From Polytrichum commune (taxonomy: Eukaryota; Streptophyta; Polytrichopsida; Polytrichales; Polytrichaceae), in NCBI GenBank assembly GCA_950295325.1, contig OX485805.1, forward strand, positions 57,128,758 through 57,192,757: 64,000 nt of DNA, read 5' to 3'. The notes beneath the pieces were generated by a model that saw only the letters and a program-made list of their open reading frames with translations, was not told the DNA's origin and did no database searches. The position numbers and the translations under genes are program-made. This document shows, in pieces, positions 1 to 10,208 of this stretch (position 1 is its first letter; every line of letters starts with the position of its first letter).

Positions 1-970
1 TGGATTGAGTAGTTAGTGAGTAGGCTAGTACAAATGGATGGAGACAACCAAAGTGACTCAAGAGGCAAGTGCATTCGAATTGGGATGAATGGAGGATCAC
101 ATGGAGCGCACAAGTGGACCACCTCATCATGGCCACTTAATGGGGAAGGCCCAAGGAAGAATGCAAGGTGGAGGATAAGCAAATTCTCAAAGCACCAATC
201 AAATCACGAGTTAAACATCGTGGTTTGAATTAAGTGGTGAGCGACGATTTGGAAAAGTAAGGGGAGAAAGTTATGGCGGCGGAAAGCGAAGGAGGCTAAG
301 TTTGGGTTGAAGCATCCCAAGTTTGGTAAAGTGTGGTAGGTAGAAAGCCAAGGCTAGTTAAATGTTCGAATTAGGATCCTTGTTGATCATTTGAGGGAGG
401 AAGGCTTAGAAGATAGGATTGGCGCCTACTAAGTAGGAGGAAATCTCAAGGGCTTATCGTGAATTAGAAGGAGAACTTGGATTGAGTAGTTAGTAAGTAG
501 GCTAGTACAAATGGATGGAGACAACCAAAGTGACTCAAGAGGCAAGTGCATTCGAATTGGGATGAATGGAGGATCACATGGAGCGCACAAGTGGACCACC
601 TCATCATGGCCACTTAATGGGGAAGGCCCAAGGAAGAATGCAAGGTGGAGGATAAGCAAATTCTCAAAGCACCAATCAAATCACGAGTTAAGCATCGTGG
701 TTTGAATTAAGTGGTGAGCGACGATTTGGAAAAGTAAGGGGAGAAAGTTATGGCGGCGGAAAGCGAAGGAGGCTAAGTTTGGGTTGAAGCATCCCAAGTT
801 TGGTAAAGTGTGGTAGGTAGAAAGCCAAGGCTAGTTAAATGTTCGAATTAGGATCCTTGTTGATCATTTGAGGGAGGAAGGCTTAGAAGATAGGATTGGC
901 GCCTACTAAGTAGGAGGAAATCTCAAGGGCTTATCGTGAGCCTTGAGGGTGCTCACCCCCTCAAGCTTAC

Positions 971-977
971 TATATAA
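971..977 (+). promoter_or_regulatory. LTR TATA box
   Basis: TATATAA lies in a pyrimidine-rich context about 800 bases before the LTR end, and the same box is at 8483-8489 in the 3' LTR. It is the probable RNA polymerase II core promoter that drives the element's genomic RNA. Confidence 0.55.
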
Positions 978-1494
978 TCCCTCATTCTTCCCTCACTCAT
1001 CCTCTCTTTCCTTTGTGCTCCAAGGCACCCCACGAGTTATAAGTGTGGGTGTGGGAAGCCATATTGGAGCACATGTGTGTGCTTAGTTTTTAGTTTGAGA
1101 GCCAAGGCTTGTTAGCCTTGAAGAGGGCTTGACCTCTTGGTAGAATTAGTGTTGACGTGAAGGATTTTAAAGTTAATTCATGATTCCAATTTGTGGTACT
1201 TTAAGTTCATGTTTTGAATACACGTGGTTGCAAGTTCCATGTTTAAGAGTTGAGCACTTGATGTTGTGATGAGTGCAAAAATATACTTGTGTGGATTAGT
1301 TAGTCTTAGTGAAGTTAGGAAATTCTCTCTCCCCCTCTCCTCTCTAGGATTTTAGGATTTTAGGATTAGAGAAGAATTGTGTGATTAGAAAGGGGTTGTT
1401 AGTAGAATTAGGGAAATTAGGTAGGAAGATTAGTTAAGGGCTTGAATAATTAGTGAGGTAGTTGGGGATTACAACTACAAAGTTGTGGGTTCAT

Positions 1495-1632
1495 GAAGGA
1501 GCTGGGTTTATGAAGGAGCTGGGTTTGTTTAGTTAGAAAGTAAAGAGCTGGGTTTATGAAGGAGCTGGGTTTGTTTAGTTAGAAGCTAAGAAGCTGGGTT
1601 TATGAAGGAGCTGGGTTTATGAAGGAGCTAGT
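1495..1632 (+). repeat. LTR-internal minisatellite
   Basis: Repeats of a phrase like ATGAAGGAGCTGGGTTT, with spacer GTTTAGTTAGAA, occur about six times. The same array is present near 9005-9142 in the 3' LTR, so it belongs to the LTR. Confidence 0.75.
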
Positions 1633-1770
1633 TAAATCCAAGACCACTTGAAGGGTGAACCTTGCACTATGGACTCATCCAAGTCCAAATCCAATACCGC
1701 GGAGGAATGTGAGCCCAAACCCACTACTCGGACTACGGACGCTTAAGGGTGGGGGGTTTGGCCTCACATA

Positions 1771-1789
1771 ATTGGTGCGTCCGCCGGGA
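1771..1789 (+). other. Candidate primer-binding site
   Basis: Two bases after the LTR end the sequence reads ATTGGTGCGTCCGCCGGGA. This resembles the TGGCGCC...CCGGGGA tRNA-Asp type used by many plant gypsy elements, with several mismatches. The tRNA assignment is uncertain; the position is right for a PBS. Confidence 0.5.
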
Positions 1790-2980
1790 GCGAAGCGGAA
1801 GGTAGTTACAAGACTTGGAGGCGACTAGGAGACTTGGAGGCAACTAGGAAAAATTGGAGACACAAACTTGAGAGAAGGGAAGGAGCACCCGAAACTCGGT
1901 AAGTATTCTCTCTTTGGGTTACATTTGAATTCATTGTATTTCAACTATTCCTTGGAATGAATTGCATTGTCAATTACGCAAATTCATTTTTGAGGAAGGA
2001 GCGCGGCGAAGGTGCGTCCTCAACCTTTTTGGGGATTTGCTAAGAACTTAAAAGGAACCTATAACCGAGTAGCTCATTAAAACATTAGAGGGTAAATTCA
2101 CCTTAGGACATTGAACTTTGACACTCACCTCGGGGTGAGTCTCAAAGTTTTGGGAGTTGTCATTTCATGCTCTAGATTAAATTAATATTTCACAAAGTTT
2201 ATGGTGTTGTTACATTGAGTCACGATTGAGGGGAGTGCTAACTCACAGGGGGATGCGATTGCTCAAGGTATGTTTATTTCTTCAAAGTGAACTCATTAAC
2301 TAATTAAGGAATGCCTTTTGTACTCGTGATTGTTGTTATCCGTTGTAGAGGGTAATTCCCGAATTGTGGATGGTGTGAGAAGTTGAAGGGTGAAGCCTCG
2401 ACTTTTAACATAATCTACTCGGAAGGTCACCCCCTCACAATCGGTATTGTGGTGAGTGTTAATTTGCGGGAAAGTGCGGAGGTGATGCTCCGACTTAACC
2501 AAAAAATTAACATGAACATGCCTATCCCCTATTGGGATTCTTTCACCTAAGTGGGCTTGCAGGTTCTTTTCCTCACCTCCTAAAAAAATTATAACCACAC
2601 CAAGACAAGTGAAAATATTAAGAGGGGAATTGCTAGGATTATGTGTGGTCAAGTGAGGGTCGATCGATTCTTATGGAATGTAAGGTAGGACTCGCTCACA
2701 AAAACCAAGTTTGATAGTAGGACTAGAGAAATCTACTCGAAAGAGGCGGTCCTCTAAAATCAGTGATAGATTAGAACAAGATAATGTTAGAATAGAGAGT
2801 TGTTTGAACGTCGAACCTAGGACTAGGTCAATTCTAGACACCTTAGAACTTGGAGCTCAACTTGAAGAGGAGATCACTCCCTCCAAATTGAGTGGTGAAA
2901 CTTCTTCGGAAAATTACACACTTAGAGAAGAATTCCCGGTAGAAGTTGATAGGGGATTGTTGAATAGTTCACCGGTCACC
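1790..2980 (+). other. Gypsy leader (untranslated)
   Basis: About 1.2 kb between primer site and the first good ATG. A reading frame continuous with the polyprotein is open from 2711 but lacks an ATG until 2981. I see no other gene here; the short ORF on the opposite strand looks like chance. Confidence 0.6.
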
Positions 2981-5900
2981 ATGGCCGAGGAACGGGGGAT
3001 GGATCCACCACCCATACCCCCAATTCCGCCCATACCTCCTATACCTCCAATAGACCCATTGGTTAGGCCAAGAGGCCTACCAATTGTGGTTCCACAAATT
3101 TTAGCGGCGATGGATATGCCATCTCATCTCCCTAAATTTTATGGGACCAAGGATGAGGACCCCTCTCGGCACATGGAACGGTATATCGAACGGTTGGCTA
3201 GCTTCCTCATAACCGACCCGGGTTATTGGTTAGTGTGGTTTCCTACCACTCTAGAGGGGGAAGCCTATGAATGGTATCGGGATCATGCCGAGGGACATTT
3301 TAGGGGATGGGAACAATTACAAAGGGAGTTTCTTAACGAATTTAGGCCGGAAGTGGGTCAAAGTACCGCATTAAGGGCATTGTCGTCATTGAAGCAAGGA
3401 AGGGAGGAAGAAATTTCGGCTTACATTAGGAGGTTTGATTTAGTGTGCACTAGATTTGTGGGTACCATGCTCAACGACGACACGCTAAAGCAATTTTTCA
3501 TTCAAGGGTTTTTTAAGTCCGGAACTATTAGGGGTGTTCTAGAAAGGAATCCCTTGACCTTGGCGGATGCCAAGCGTGCGGCTAGAGATATTGAAAACTT
3601 GGATAAAGATCACGAAAGGCTATGGAGAAGGGAGGATGAATTGATCCCACAATTCATCCCCATACGCCCTAGGGTGGTAGCGGTAGAACCCGCTAAGTAT
3701 GAGAACCAAATTCCATATGCCATTGTGGATACCGGTCCCCGACCTTTAGCGGTTAGGGAACCGGCACCTCTTTTGGCACTACCGGCCCCTAGAACGGATC
3801 CACACTTGGAGGAGGTTGAGAGAAGACTAGGTGCTAGCCAACTAGGATTCCAAGAGGCTATGATAAAACAAATGCAAAGCCTCACGGATCAAATGTCATT
3901 AATGATCCGGAGTCAACAACCGGGGCCTCTACCCCCGGTTGAGTCGGGTAGGCATTCTTCCGGATTATGGTGTGTCCAATGTGGCCAACCGGGCCACACG
4001 CGTCAATTTTGTAGAAGTGGACAAAACCGTGACCAAAGAGGAAACGGTAACCCACCTCAACAAAATCAACGAGGTCAAGCGCCACCTCACTATGGAAATG
4101 GAAGCAATAGAGGACCACAACCTAGAGGGCAAGGTGGCCAAAATTTAGAGAAGAAGGAATTTCATCCCTTTTGTGGAAGGTGGCACGCTCAAGGACAATG
4201 TTGGTCCGAAGGTCAAGAGTTTAATTGTAGCAATTGTGGAGGAAGTCATCCCTCGGATACGTGTCGCCAACCGGACAAAATAATTAATGTCCCTTACCCG
4301 GTGGCTAATCCACAACAACAAGCAAGGGATAATATGCGAGGTGCTAGGCCACAAGGAGTACCGGCCAATGAACTTAGGCCACCTAACTTATACTATGACC
4401 ATAGTAATGCTAGGCAAACTTTTCATCCACCGGCGGGCTTGCAAACTACAACCGGTTACATTCCAATACAAAATAGACAAGGAGTTCCACCTAATGGTAG
4501 TAACGGGAGACAAGCGCCTCCAACGGATCCGGGACCATCTAACTCCCAAGATGTTAGGTTCATGGATGGAGTGTTGGAGGCCACATGTGATGACATGCTT
4601 CCTCTCCCAACGAGAATTGGAGAGGAGCAAAGTCAATGGCCTCCTCACACCAATGCTATTACATATGAGTTAGTGAAGGGTAAGGGTGTGGTTGAAGAAG
4701 CACCCGCACTAGCGGTAACTACTAGGGCTAGGAGAGGGGATGCCCCGTTGGAGGTAGGAATAGGAGAGCAAGGAAATTACTCTTCGGATGAAGAGATTAA
4801 TCTCTCCGAGTTGGATAGGGTAGCTAGAAGAGCTACTAAGGATGTGGAGAGGGAAAATATAATTTTACAAGATAGGGAGAGGACTAATGCGGTACATGAC
4901 TTGGATAATAGCGATGTGGGTGAATGGGAAGGACCGGGGGTTCCCGTAGACGAATTCGACGTAGTGGGTAATTCTAAGGTGGAAAGATCTACCGGGTACG
5001 ACTTGTGGGCGGACCTTAGTACACTCAAGGCGGATATTACTTTCGGCCAACTATTGGAAATTTCACCCACGGCAAGGAAAACATTAAAGGAGGGAATGCC
5101 GGTACACAAGAGGATGAGGAAGGTGAAAGCTAAAATAGCCGCTAGGATCCAATCACAAGGTGGAAGAGACGTGAAAGCTATAGAAATAGAAGTTGTTATA
5201 GTAGATAAGGTGGTTCCTAATGTGCTAGTCGACGGAGGGAGTAGTCTAAATATACTACCGGAGGATACTATGAAAAAATTGGGACTTGGACTCACGGGGC
5301 CTTCACCTTTGGTCATAAATATGGCAAATCAAAGTTCGACTACGCCTTTGGGGATGATCAAGGATTGTAGAATGACTACGGGAGGTGAGGAGTACTTGGT
5401 CACCTTCCATGTCATTAAAATGCACTCCAACAAGGACACCTTCCCCATTTTGCTAGGTAGGCCTTGGTTGCGGATGGCGAATGCTATGGTCAATTGGGGT
5501 GGACCTAAACCATCCATCACTTATGGTCCGGAGGGTAATAGGGTCATAGTGTCCATTGGTTCATTAGAAGGATGGATGAAGAAGGAGATGTATTTGCCAT
5601 TGGAGAAGGAAATTGATGACTTAAACGAGAATGAGATTGGCAAGGCATTGGTGGGAGTCGTCCATCCCGAAGGTCAAAGGGTTGTTATAGATTCGGGCTC
5701 GGGAAGTCTAGGTCCTAATTTTTACAATTATGGGGATAATGGGGATTATGCCCAATGGCTAAGGGAGTACCCCGAGTCCGAGGTTGATGTAATGGTTACA
5801 TTTCACCAAGTAGGCTTAGGGAGTGAATTTCCTAGTGTTAGTTTAGGAGAGGGCTCATTGTTGGAGCCATGTGAGGTGCTCACCGAGGAAGAGTGGGTTA

Positions 5901-7720
5901 GCGGTGGGTTAACACCTTGGGTAGATGACGTGGAAGAGGGTGAGGTTAGTTTAATTCATGTAGATGGGACTCAAGAGGAGGATGTGATTATTGAGTCATC
6001 GAAATTGGAGGAGCCTTTACATTTCAAGACCACGTCTACGGGGATAGTTGTAGGTCAAGATGTGAAAGATTACCCCAATGTGCCTTCCGATTGGTATCGG
6101 AACAAAGAGGAACAAGCACATGTGTCGGAAGCGGATTGGCGGTACGTGGATGTGAAATTAAAGAATGGAAAAACCCGACAAATGAAGATGGGCTCCAAAT
6201 TGGGGGAGAAAGAGGTTAGGGAGTATAGCAATTTGGTGGATGAGTTTAGTGATACTTTTGCATGGTCCTACGATGAGCTTAAGGGAATTCCTAGGGAAAT
6301 GGTAGAGCACCGGATTCCTTTAATTCCGGGGGCGAGGCCAATTAGACAAAAGGAGAGGAGGATGCATTTACAAGCGGACCACTTGTCTAGGTTGTCGGAG
6401 GAGATAGGAAAAAATCCGGTAAATGATATGTTAGTAGATGATAGCCTCTTTGTGGTCACTTCTACACCGGAGTGGTATGCGGGCATAGTGGAATTTCTAA
6501 CAACCCACAAGTTGCCCAAAGAGTGGACAAAAGAAGAGAGAAGGAAGGTGAGGGTAAATAGTAGGCAATTTGTTGTAGTGGGCCATAGGTTGTTTAGAAG
6601 GGGGTCCGATGGTATTTTACGACGATACGTGTCAAAAACGGAGGTTGAAGCGATTTTAATCGCTTGCCACGATAGCGCTTGCGGCGGTCACTTCTCGGGT
6701 CAACTCACCGGGCAAAAAATACTTAGAGCGGGCTACTTTTGGCCTACACTATTTAAGGACGCCCATGACTATGTAAGGAAATGCGACGCTTGCCAACGGT
6801 ATGCCCGAAATGACCTTAGAATGGAGATGCCTTTACATGTATCATTACCCTTAATTCCTTTCGAAAAATGGGGCATCGACTATGTGGGTGAGGTCCATCC
6901 CCAATCTTCAAAAGGAATGAAATATATTGTGGTGGCAACCGAGTACCTCACCAAGTGGGCGGAAGCCAAAGCGGTGAAGACCGACACGGCGGAACACGCG
7001 GCAACATTTATGTACGAAAACATAATTTCGCGGTTCGGGGTGCCGAAGATCCTAGTAAGCGATAGGGGTACTCACTTTTTGAATGACTTGATTCGAGAGA
7101 TGACAGAGAAATTTAAAATTGATCACCGGAAGACTACTCCCTACCACCCACAAACCAATGGACAAACGGAAAGGGTTAACGGAATTTTGGTGAGTATACT
7201 ACGCAAGACGGTTATAGACTCGAAGCGGGATTGGGATACGAAACTAACGGCGGCACTTTGGGCATACCGTACAACCTATAAGGTAACTACGCGTGCTACA
7301 CCATTTTCCTTAGTCTATGGTCTTGAAGCGACACTACCAATCGAATATGAAGTCGAGCCACTTAGGGTGGCCGTGAGTACGAGACTTACCGAAAGTCAAT
7401 CCTTACGAAATCGACTAACCGATTTGGAAGCACTTGACGAAGGGAGGAGAATGGCGGCTCAACATATTGAGGCAATCCAAAGAAGGAGAAAGATTACTTT
7501 CGACAAACGACATAAGAGAAGGGCCCTAACACCGGGAATGATGGTCATGATTCAAGACGCACGAAAGCTTGAATTTCCGGCGAAATTCAATGCGGTATGG
7601 TTAGGACCTTACCTTGTCTATGAGGTCTTTCCTAATAATTCAATTCAATTGGAAACGTTGAATGGTGAGTTCTTTCCTACCCGTACATCGGGAAGTAGAT
7701 GTAAGGAGTACCGAGCTTGA
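2981..7720 (+). CDS. Gypsy Gag-protease-integrase polyprotein lacking RT and RNase H
   Basis: The ORF encodes 1579 residues from ATG 2981, which sits in a strong context (CACCATGG); the frame is open from 2711 without an ATG. Domain order: proline-rich N-terminus; retrotransposon Gag core around residues 45-210; CCHC zinc knuckle near 331 (CVQCGQPGHTRQFC) plus a second Cys/His-rich stretch near 400; retropepsin-like protease with VDGGSS near 748; the linker that normally precedes reverse transcriptase, ending near 1127. The frame then jumps directly to the HLQADHLSRL segment that normally follows RNase H, then HHCC zinc finger (about 1231-1275) and integrase core with Asp1300, Asp1361 and Glu1397 (35 residues between the last two). 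No YxDD motif or RNase H residue is present. The frame is otherwise intact, so the deletion was precise in frame. Expected roles: particle assembly, proteolysis and DNA integration. Confidence 0.93.
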   Translation: MAEERGMDPPPIPPIPPIPPIPPIDPLVRPRGLPIVVPQILAAMDMPSHLPKFYGTKDEDPSRHMERYIERLASFLITDPGYWLVWFPTTLEGEAYEWYRDHAEGHFRGWEQLQREFLNEFRPEVGQSTALRALSSLKQGREEEISAYIRRFDLVCTRFVGTMLNDDTLKQFFIQGFFKSGTIRGVLERNPLTLADAKRAARDIENLDKDHERLWRREDELIPQFIPIRPRVVAVEPAKYENQIPYAIVDTGPRPLAVREPAPLLALPAPRTDPHLEEVERRLGASQLGFQEAMIKQMQSLTDQMSLMIRSQQPGPLPPVESGRHSSGLWCVQCGQPGHTRQFCRSGQNRDQRGNGNPPQQNQRGQAPPHYGNGSNRGPQPRGQGGQNLEKKEFHPFCGRWHAQGQCWSEGQEFNCSNCGGSHPSDTCRQPDKIINVPYPVANPQQQARDNMRGARPQGVPANELRPPNLYYDHSNARQTFHPPAGLQTTTGYIPIQNRQGVPPNGSNGRQAPPTDPGPSNSQDVRFMDGVLEATCDDMLPLPTRIGEEQSQWPPHTNAITYELVKGKGVVEEAPALAVTTRARRGDAPLEVGIGEQGNYSSDEEINLSELDRVARRATKDVERENIILQDRERTNAVHDLDNSDVGEWEGPGVPVDEFDVVGNSKVERSTGYDLWADLSTLKADITFGQLLEISPTARKTLKEGMPVHKRMRKVKAKIAARIQSQGGRDVKAIEIEVVIVDKVVPNVLVDGGSSLNILPEDTMKKLGLGLTGPSPLVINMANQSSTTPLGMIKDCRMTTGGEEYLVTFHVIKMHSNKDTFPILLGRPWLRMANAMVNWGGPKPSITYGPEGNRVIVSIGSLEGWMKKEMYLPLEKEIDDLNENEIGKALVGVVHPEGQRVVIDSGSGSLGPNFYNYGDNGDYAQWLREYPESEVDVMVTFHQVGLGSEFPSVSLGEGSLLEPCEVLTEEEWVSGGLTPWVDDVEEGEVSLIHVDGTQEEDVIIESSKLEEPLHFKTTSTGIVVGQDVKDYPNVPSDWYRNKEEQAHVSEADWRYVDVKLKNGKTRQMKMGSKLGEKEVREYSNLVDEFSDTFAWSYDELKGIPREMVEHRIPLIPGARPIRQKERRMHLQADHLSRLSEEIGKNPVNDMLVDDSLFVVTSTPEWYAGIVEFLTTHKLPKEWTKEERRKVRVNSRQFVVVGHRLFRRGSDGILRRYVSKTEVEAILIACHDSACGGHFSGQLTGQKILRAGYFWPTLFKDAHDYVRKCDACQRYARNDLRMEMPLHVSLPLIPFEKWGIDYVGEVHPQSSKGMKYIVVATEYLTKWAEAKAVKTDTAEHAATFMYENIISRFGVPKILVSDRGTHFLNDLIREMTEKFKIDHRKTTPYHPQTNGQTERVNGILVSILRKTVIDSKRDWDTKLTAALWAYRTTYKVTTRATPFSLVYGLEATLPIEYEVEPLRVAVSTRLTESQSLRNRLTDLEALDEGRRMAAQHIEAIQRRRKITFDKRHKRRALTPGMMVMIQDARKLEFPAKFNAVWLGPYLVYEVFPNNSIQLETLNGEFFPTRTSGSRCKEYRA

Positions 7721-7781
7721 CTAGGCAACTTACCCTTGGAGCAAGAGATGTTTGGATTCATCCCCCGATGGTCGCCAATTA

Positions 7782-9280
7782 TGTGAGCCCAAAAGGGTGC
7801 CCACATTTAGTCTTAGACCCTTGAAACGTTAGTTGATGCACTTTGAAGTAGCATGTTACTTCACAAAAATATAAAAAGAGTGAAATGTTAGTCTTAGAAG
7901 TACCATGTTGTAAGAGGCTAGGATGTGAGTTGTTATTGTGTTTTTACCTTCGGAAGGATTTGAGTGAATGAGGATAGGTAAGGAGAACTTGGATTGAGTA
8001 GTTAGTGAGTAGGCTAGTACAAATGGATGGAGACAACCAAAGTGACTCAAGAGGCAAGTGCATTCGAATTGGGATGAATGGAGGATCACATGGAGCGCAC
8101 AAGTGGACCACCTCATCATGGCCACTTAATGGGGAAGGCCCAAGGAAGAATGCAAGGTGGAGGATAAGCAAATTCTCAAAGCACCAATCAAATCACGAGT
8201 TAAACATCGTGGTTTGAATTAAGTGGTGAGCGACGATTTGGGAAAGTAAGGGGAGAAAGTTATGGCGGCGGAAAGCGAAGGAGGCTAAGTTTGGGTTGAA
8301 GCATCCCAAGTTTGGTAAAGTGTGGTAGGTAGAAAGCCAAGGCTAGTTAAATGTTCGAATTAGGATCCTTGTTGATCATTTGAGGGAGGAAGGCTTAGAA
8401 GATAGGATTGGCGCCTACTAAGTAGGAGGAAATCTCAAGGGCTTATCGTGAGCCTTGAGGGTGCTCACCCCCTCAAGCTTACTATATAATCCCTCATTCT
8501 TCCCTCACTCATCCTCTCTTTCCTTTGTGCTCCAAGGCACCCCACGAGTTATAAGTGTGGGTGTGGGAAGCCATATTGGAGCACATGTGTGTGCTTAGTT
8601 TTTAGTTTGAGAGCCAAGGCTTGTTAGCCTTGAAGAGGGCTTGACCTCTTGGTAGAATTAGTGTTGACGTGAAGGATTTTAAAGTTAATTCATGATTCCA
8701 ATTTGTGGTACTTTAAGTTCATGTTTTGAATACACGTGGTTGCAAGTTCCATGTTTAAGAGTTGAGCACTTGATGTTGTGATGAGTGCAAAAATATACTT
8801 GTGTGGATTAGTTAGTCTTAGTGAAGTTAGGAAATTCTCTCTCCCCCTCTCCTCTCTAGGATTTTAGGATTTTAGGATTAGAGAAGAATTGTGTGATTAG
8901 AAAGGGGTTGTTAGTAGAATTAGGGAAATTAGGTAGGAAGATTAGTTAAGGGCTTGAATAATTAGTGAGGTAGTTGGGGATTACAACTACAAAGTTGTGG
9001 GTTCATGAAGGAGCTGGGTTTATGAAGGAGCTGGGTTTGTTTAGTTAGAAAGTAAAGAGCTGGGTTTATGAAGGAGCTGGGTTTGTTTAGTTAGAAGCTA
9101 AGAAGCTGGGTTTATGAAGGAGCTGGGTTTATGAAGGAGCTAGTTAAATCCAAGACCACTTGAAGGGTGAACCTTGCACTATGGACTCATCCAAGTCCAA
9201 ATCCAATACCGCGGAGGAATGTGAGCCCAAACCCACTACTCGGACTACGGACGCTTAAGGGTGGGGGGTTTGGCCTCACA
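7782..9280 (+). repeat. 3' LTR of the gypsy element (1499 bp)
   Basis: It starts TGTGAGCCC at 7782, shortly after the polyprotein stop, and ends CCTCACA at 9280. It carries a TATA box at 8483-8489 and the minisatellite near 9005-9142. From 7990 on it matches 478-1768 with about three substitutions. It has a single copy of the block duplicated in the 5' LTR. Confidence 0.92.
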
Positions 9281-10208
9281 ACCTTACCCTGCTAAACCTC
9301 GAGAAATGGCAAAACTGGACGATGTTCTTGTTGGGTTGCAAGGGTTTGTTGACTACTGGCAATCTATATGTGACCATGACATGACCGGAGCATATAGGGG
9401 CTCACAAACACATCTTTTACAATATTGGACTGGGGTACTGGAGGCATTACGGGCACCCCTCACAAATGTGTACACTGCGGGATTGGCACTCCAGGAGGGA
9501 TTCTGGCCATCCTCCCGAATCGAAAGGGACGCACATCCTTTCATGAGTACTGGTGAACTTCGTGAGGAACACCAACCAGATGACCATTATGTGGGCCCCT
9601 CTAACCTTCGACCTGCACCGGCTTTCCGCATTGCCGACAACGTGCATGAGGGGCATTTCCTCATTCTTCGACCCCAAGATCAAGATATTGATAGACCCAT
9701 TTGGGTGTGCCGAGCTTTGTGTCCACCAAACTTGAACGTCACTGGGGACCATCCCCGTCAGATTCTGGTACAATGGTTCACTCCCACTTCAACTGCTAGA
9801 GACATAACAAAGAAATACCATGGTTGGGACTCCAACACGAACTTCAAGTGGAAAGCCGATTCGAAATATTCCATCCCCGACTGGCAACCAATTGACTGCA
9901 TCTTGGCAGCATGGCCTCTACCTGCACATGAAGATGTTGAGCCCCTTAAGATTACTATTCCACCAGAGCAGATTGAATTTGCCAAAGACAACCTTCGCCG
10001 TTGTTCTGCGCAAGAGCGCGGAGGGATGGCGGTTGAGGAGGACGTTGATGTGCCGAGTGCGCGACGAGTAGGTCGTGGACGTGGAAATGTAGGGGGTGGA
10101 CATGGAACTCGAGGTCGTGGACGTGGAAATGTAGGGGGTGGACATGGAACTCGAGGTCGTGGCCGTGCAACTGGTAGACGGGGAGCTCGGGGCAACCCTT
10201 CCTCGTAA
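9281..10208 (+). pseudogene. 3' part of an unidentified ORF interrupted by the gypsy element
   Basis: Directly after the LTR an open frame of about 308 codons runs to a stop at 10206-10208. It has normal-looking protein composition: a globular part with many Trp and Pro (a RPIWVCRALCPPN...ILVQWFTPTS segment reminiscent of transposon-associated accessory domains), then a basic RGG-like tail with two 42-base repeats (10071-10112, 10113-10154) encoding GRGRGNVGGGHGTR. The start of the frame lies inside the LTR, so the 5' part of the original gene is displaced beyond the retrotransposon, outside the window. I do not recognise the family. An old DNA transposon protein is my best guess. Confidence 0.5.

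Larger units (their letters stand above)
1..1768 (+). repeat. 5' LTR (5'-truncated by window) with internal 477-bp tandem duplication
   Basis: Positions 1-462 are repeated at 478-939, a period of 477. The 3' LTR has this block only once. Beyond 939 the LTR matches the 3' LTR base for base apart from rare substitutions. It ends CTCACA at 1768. By comparison with the 3' LTR about 207 bases of its start lie upstream of the window. Short ORFs inside it, repeated in the three block copies, are LTR sequence and not genes. Confidence 0.92.
1..9280 (+). mobile_element. Ty3/gypsy LTR retrotransposon, young, RT/RNase H-deleted
   Basis: A near-complete element with 5' LTR (1-1768, start outside the window), candidate primer site, leader, one gag-protease-integrase ORF (2981-7720) and 3' LTR (7782-9280). 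The LTRs begin TGTGAG and end CTCACA. Over the 1291 bases that can be compared (478-1768 against 7990-9280) I count only about three substitutions, so insertion was recent. The ORF lacks reverse transcriptase and RNase H, so any mobility would need a helper element. The 3' LTR interrupts an older ORF that resumes at 9281. The target duplication cannot be checked because the 5' end is missing. Confidence 0.93.

Noticed and set aside
16-705. Repeated 64-76-codon frames on both strands in the LTR (also at 8005-8217)
   Set aside because: They coincide with the duplicated LTR block and its 3' LTR copy; LTR sequence, not genes.
4777-5316. Minus-strand 179-codon frame inside the gypsy polyprotein
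   Set aside because: Opposite to a continuous polyprotein frame with recognised domains; no motifs.
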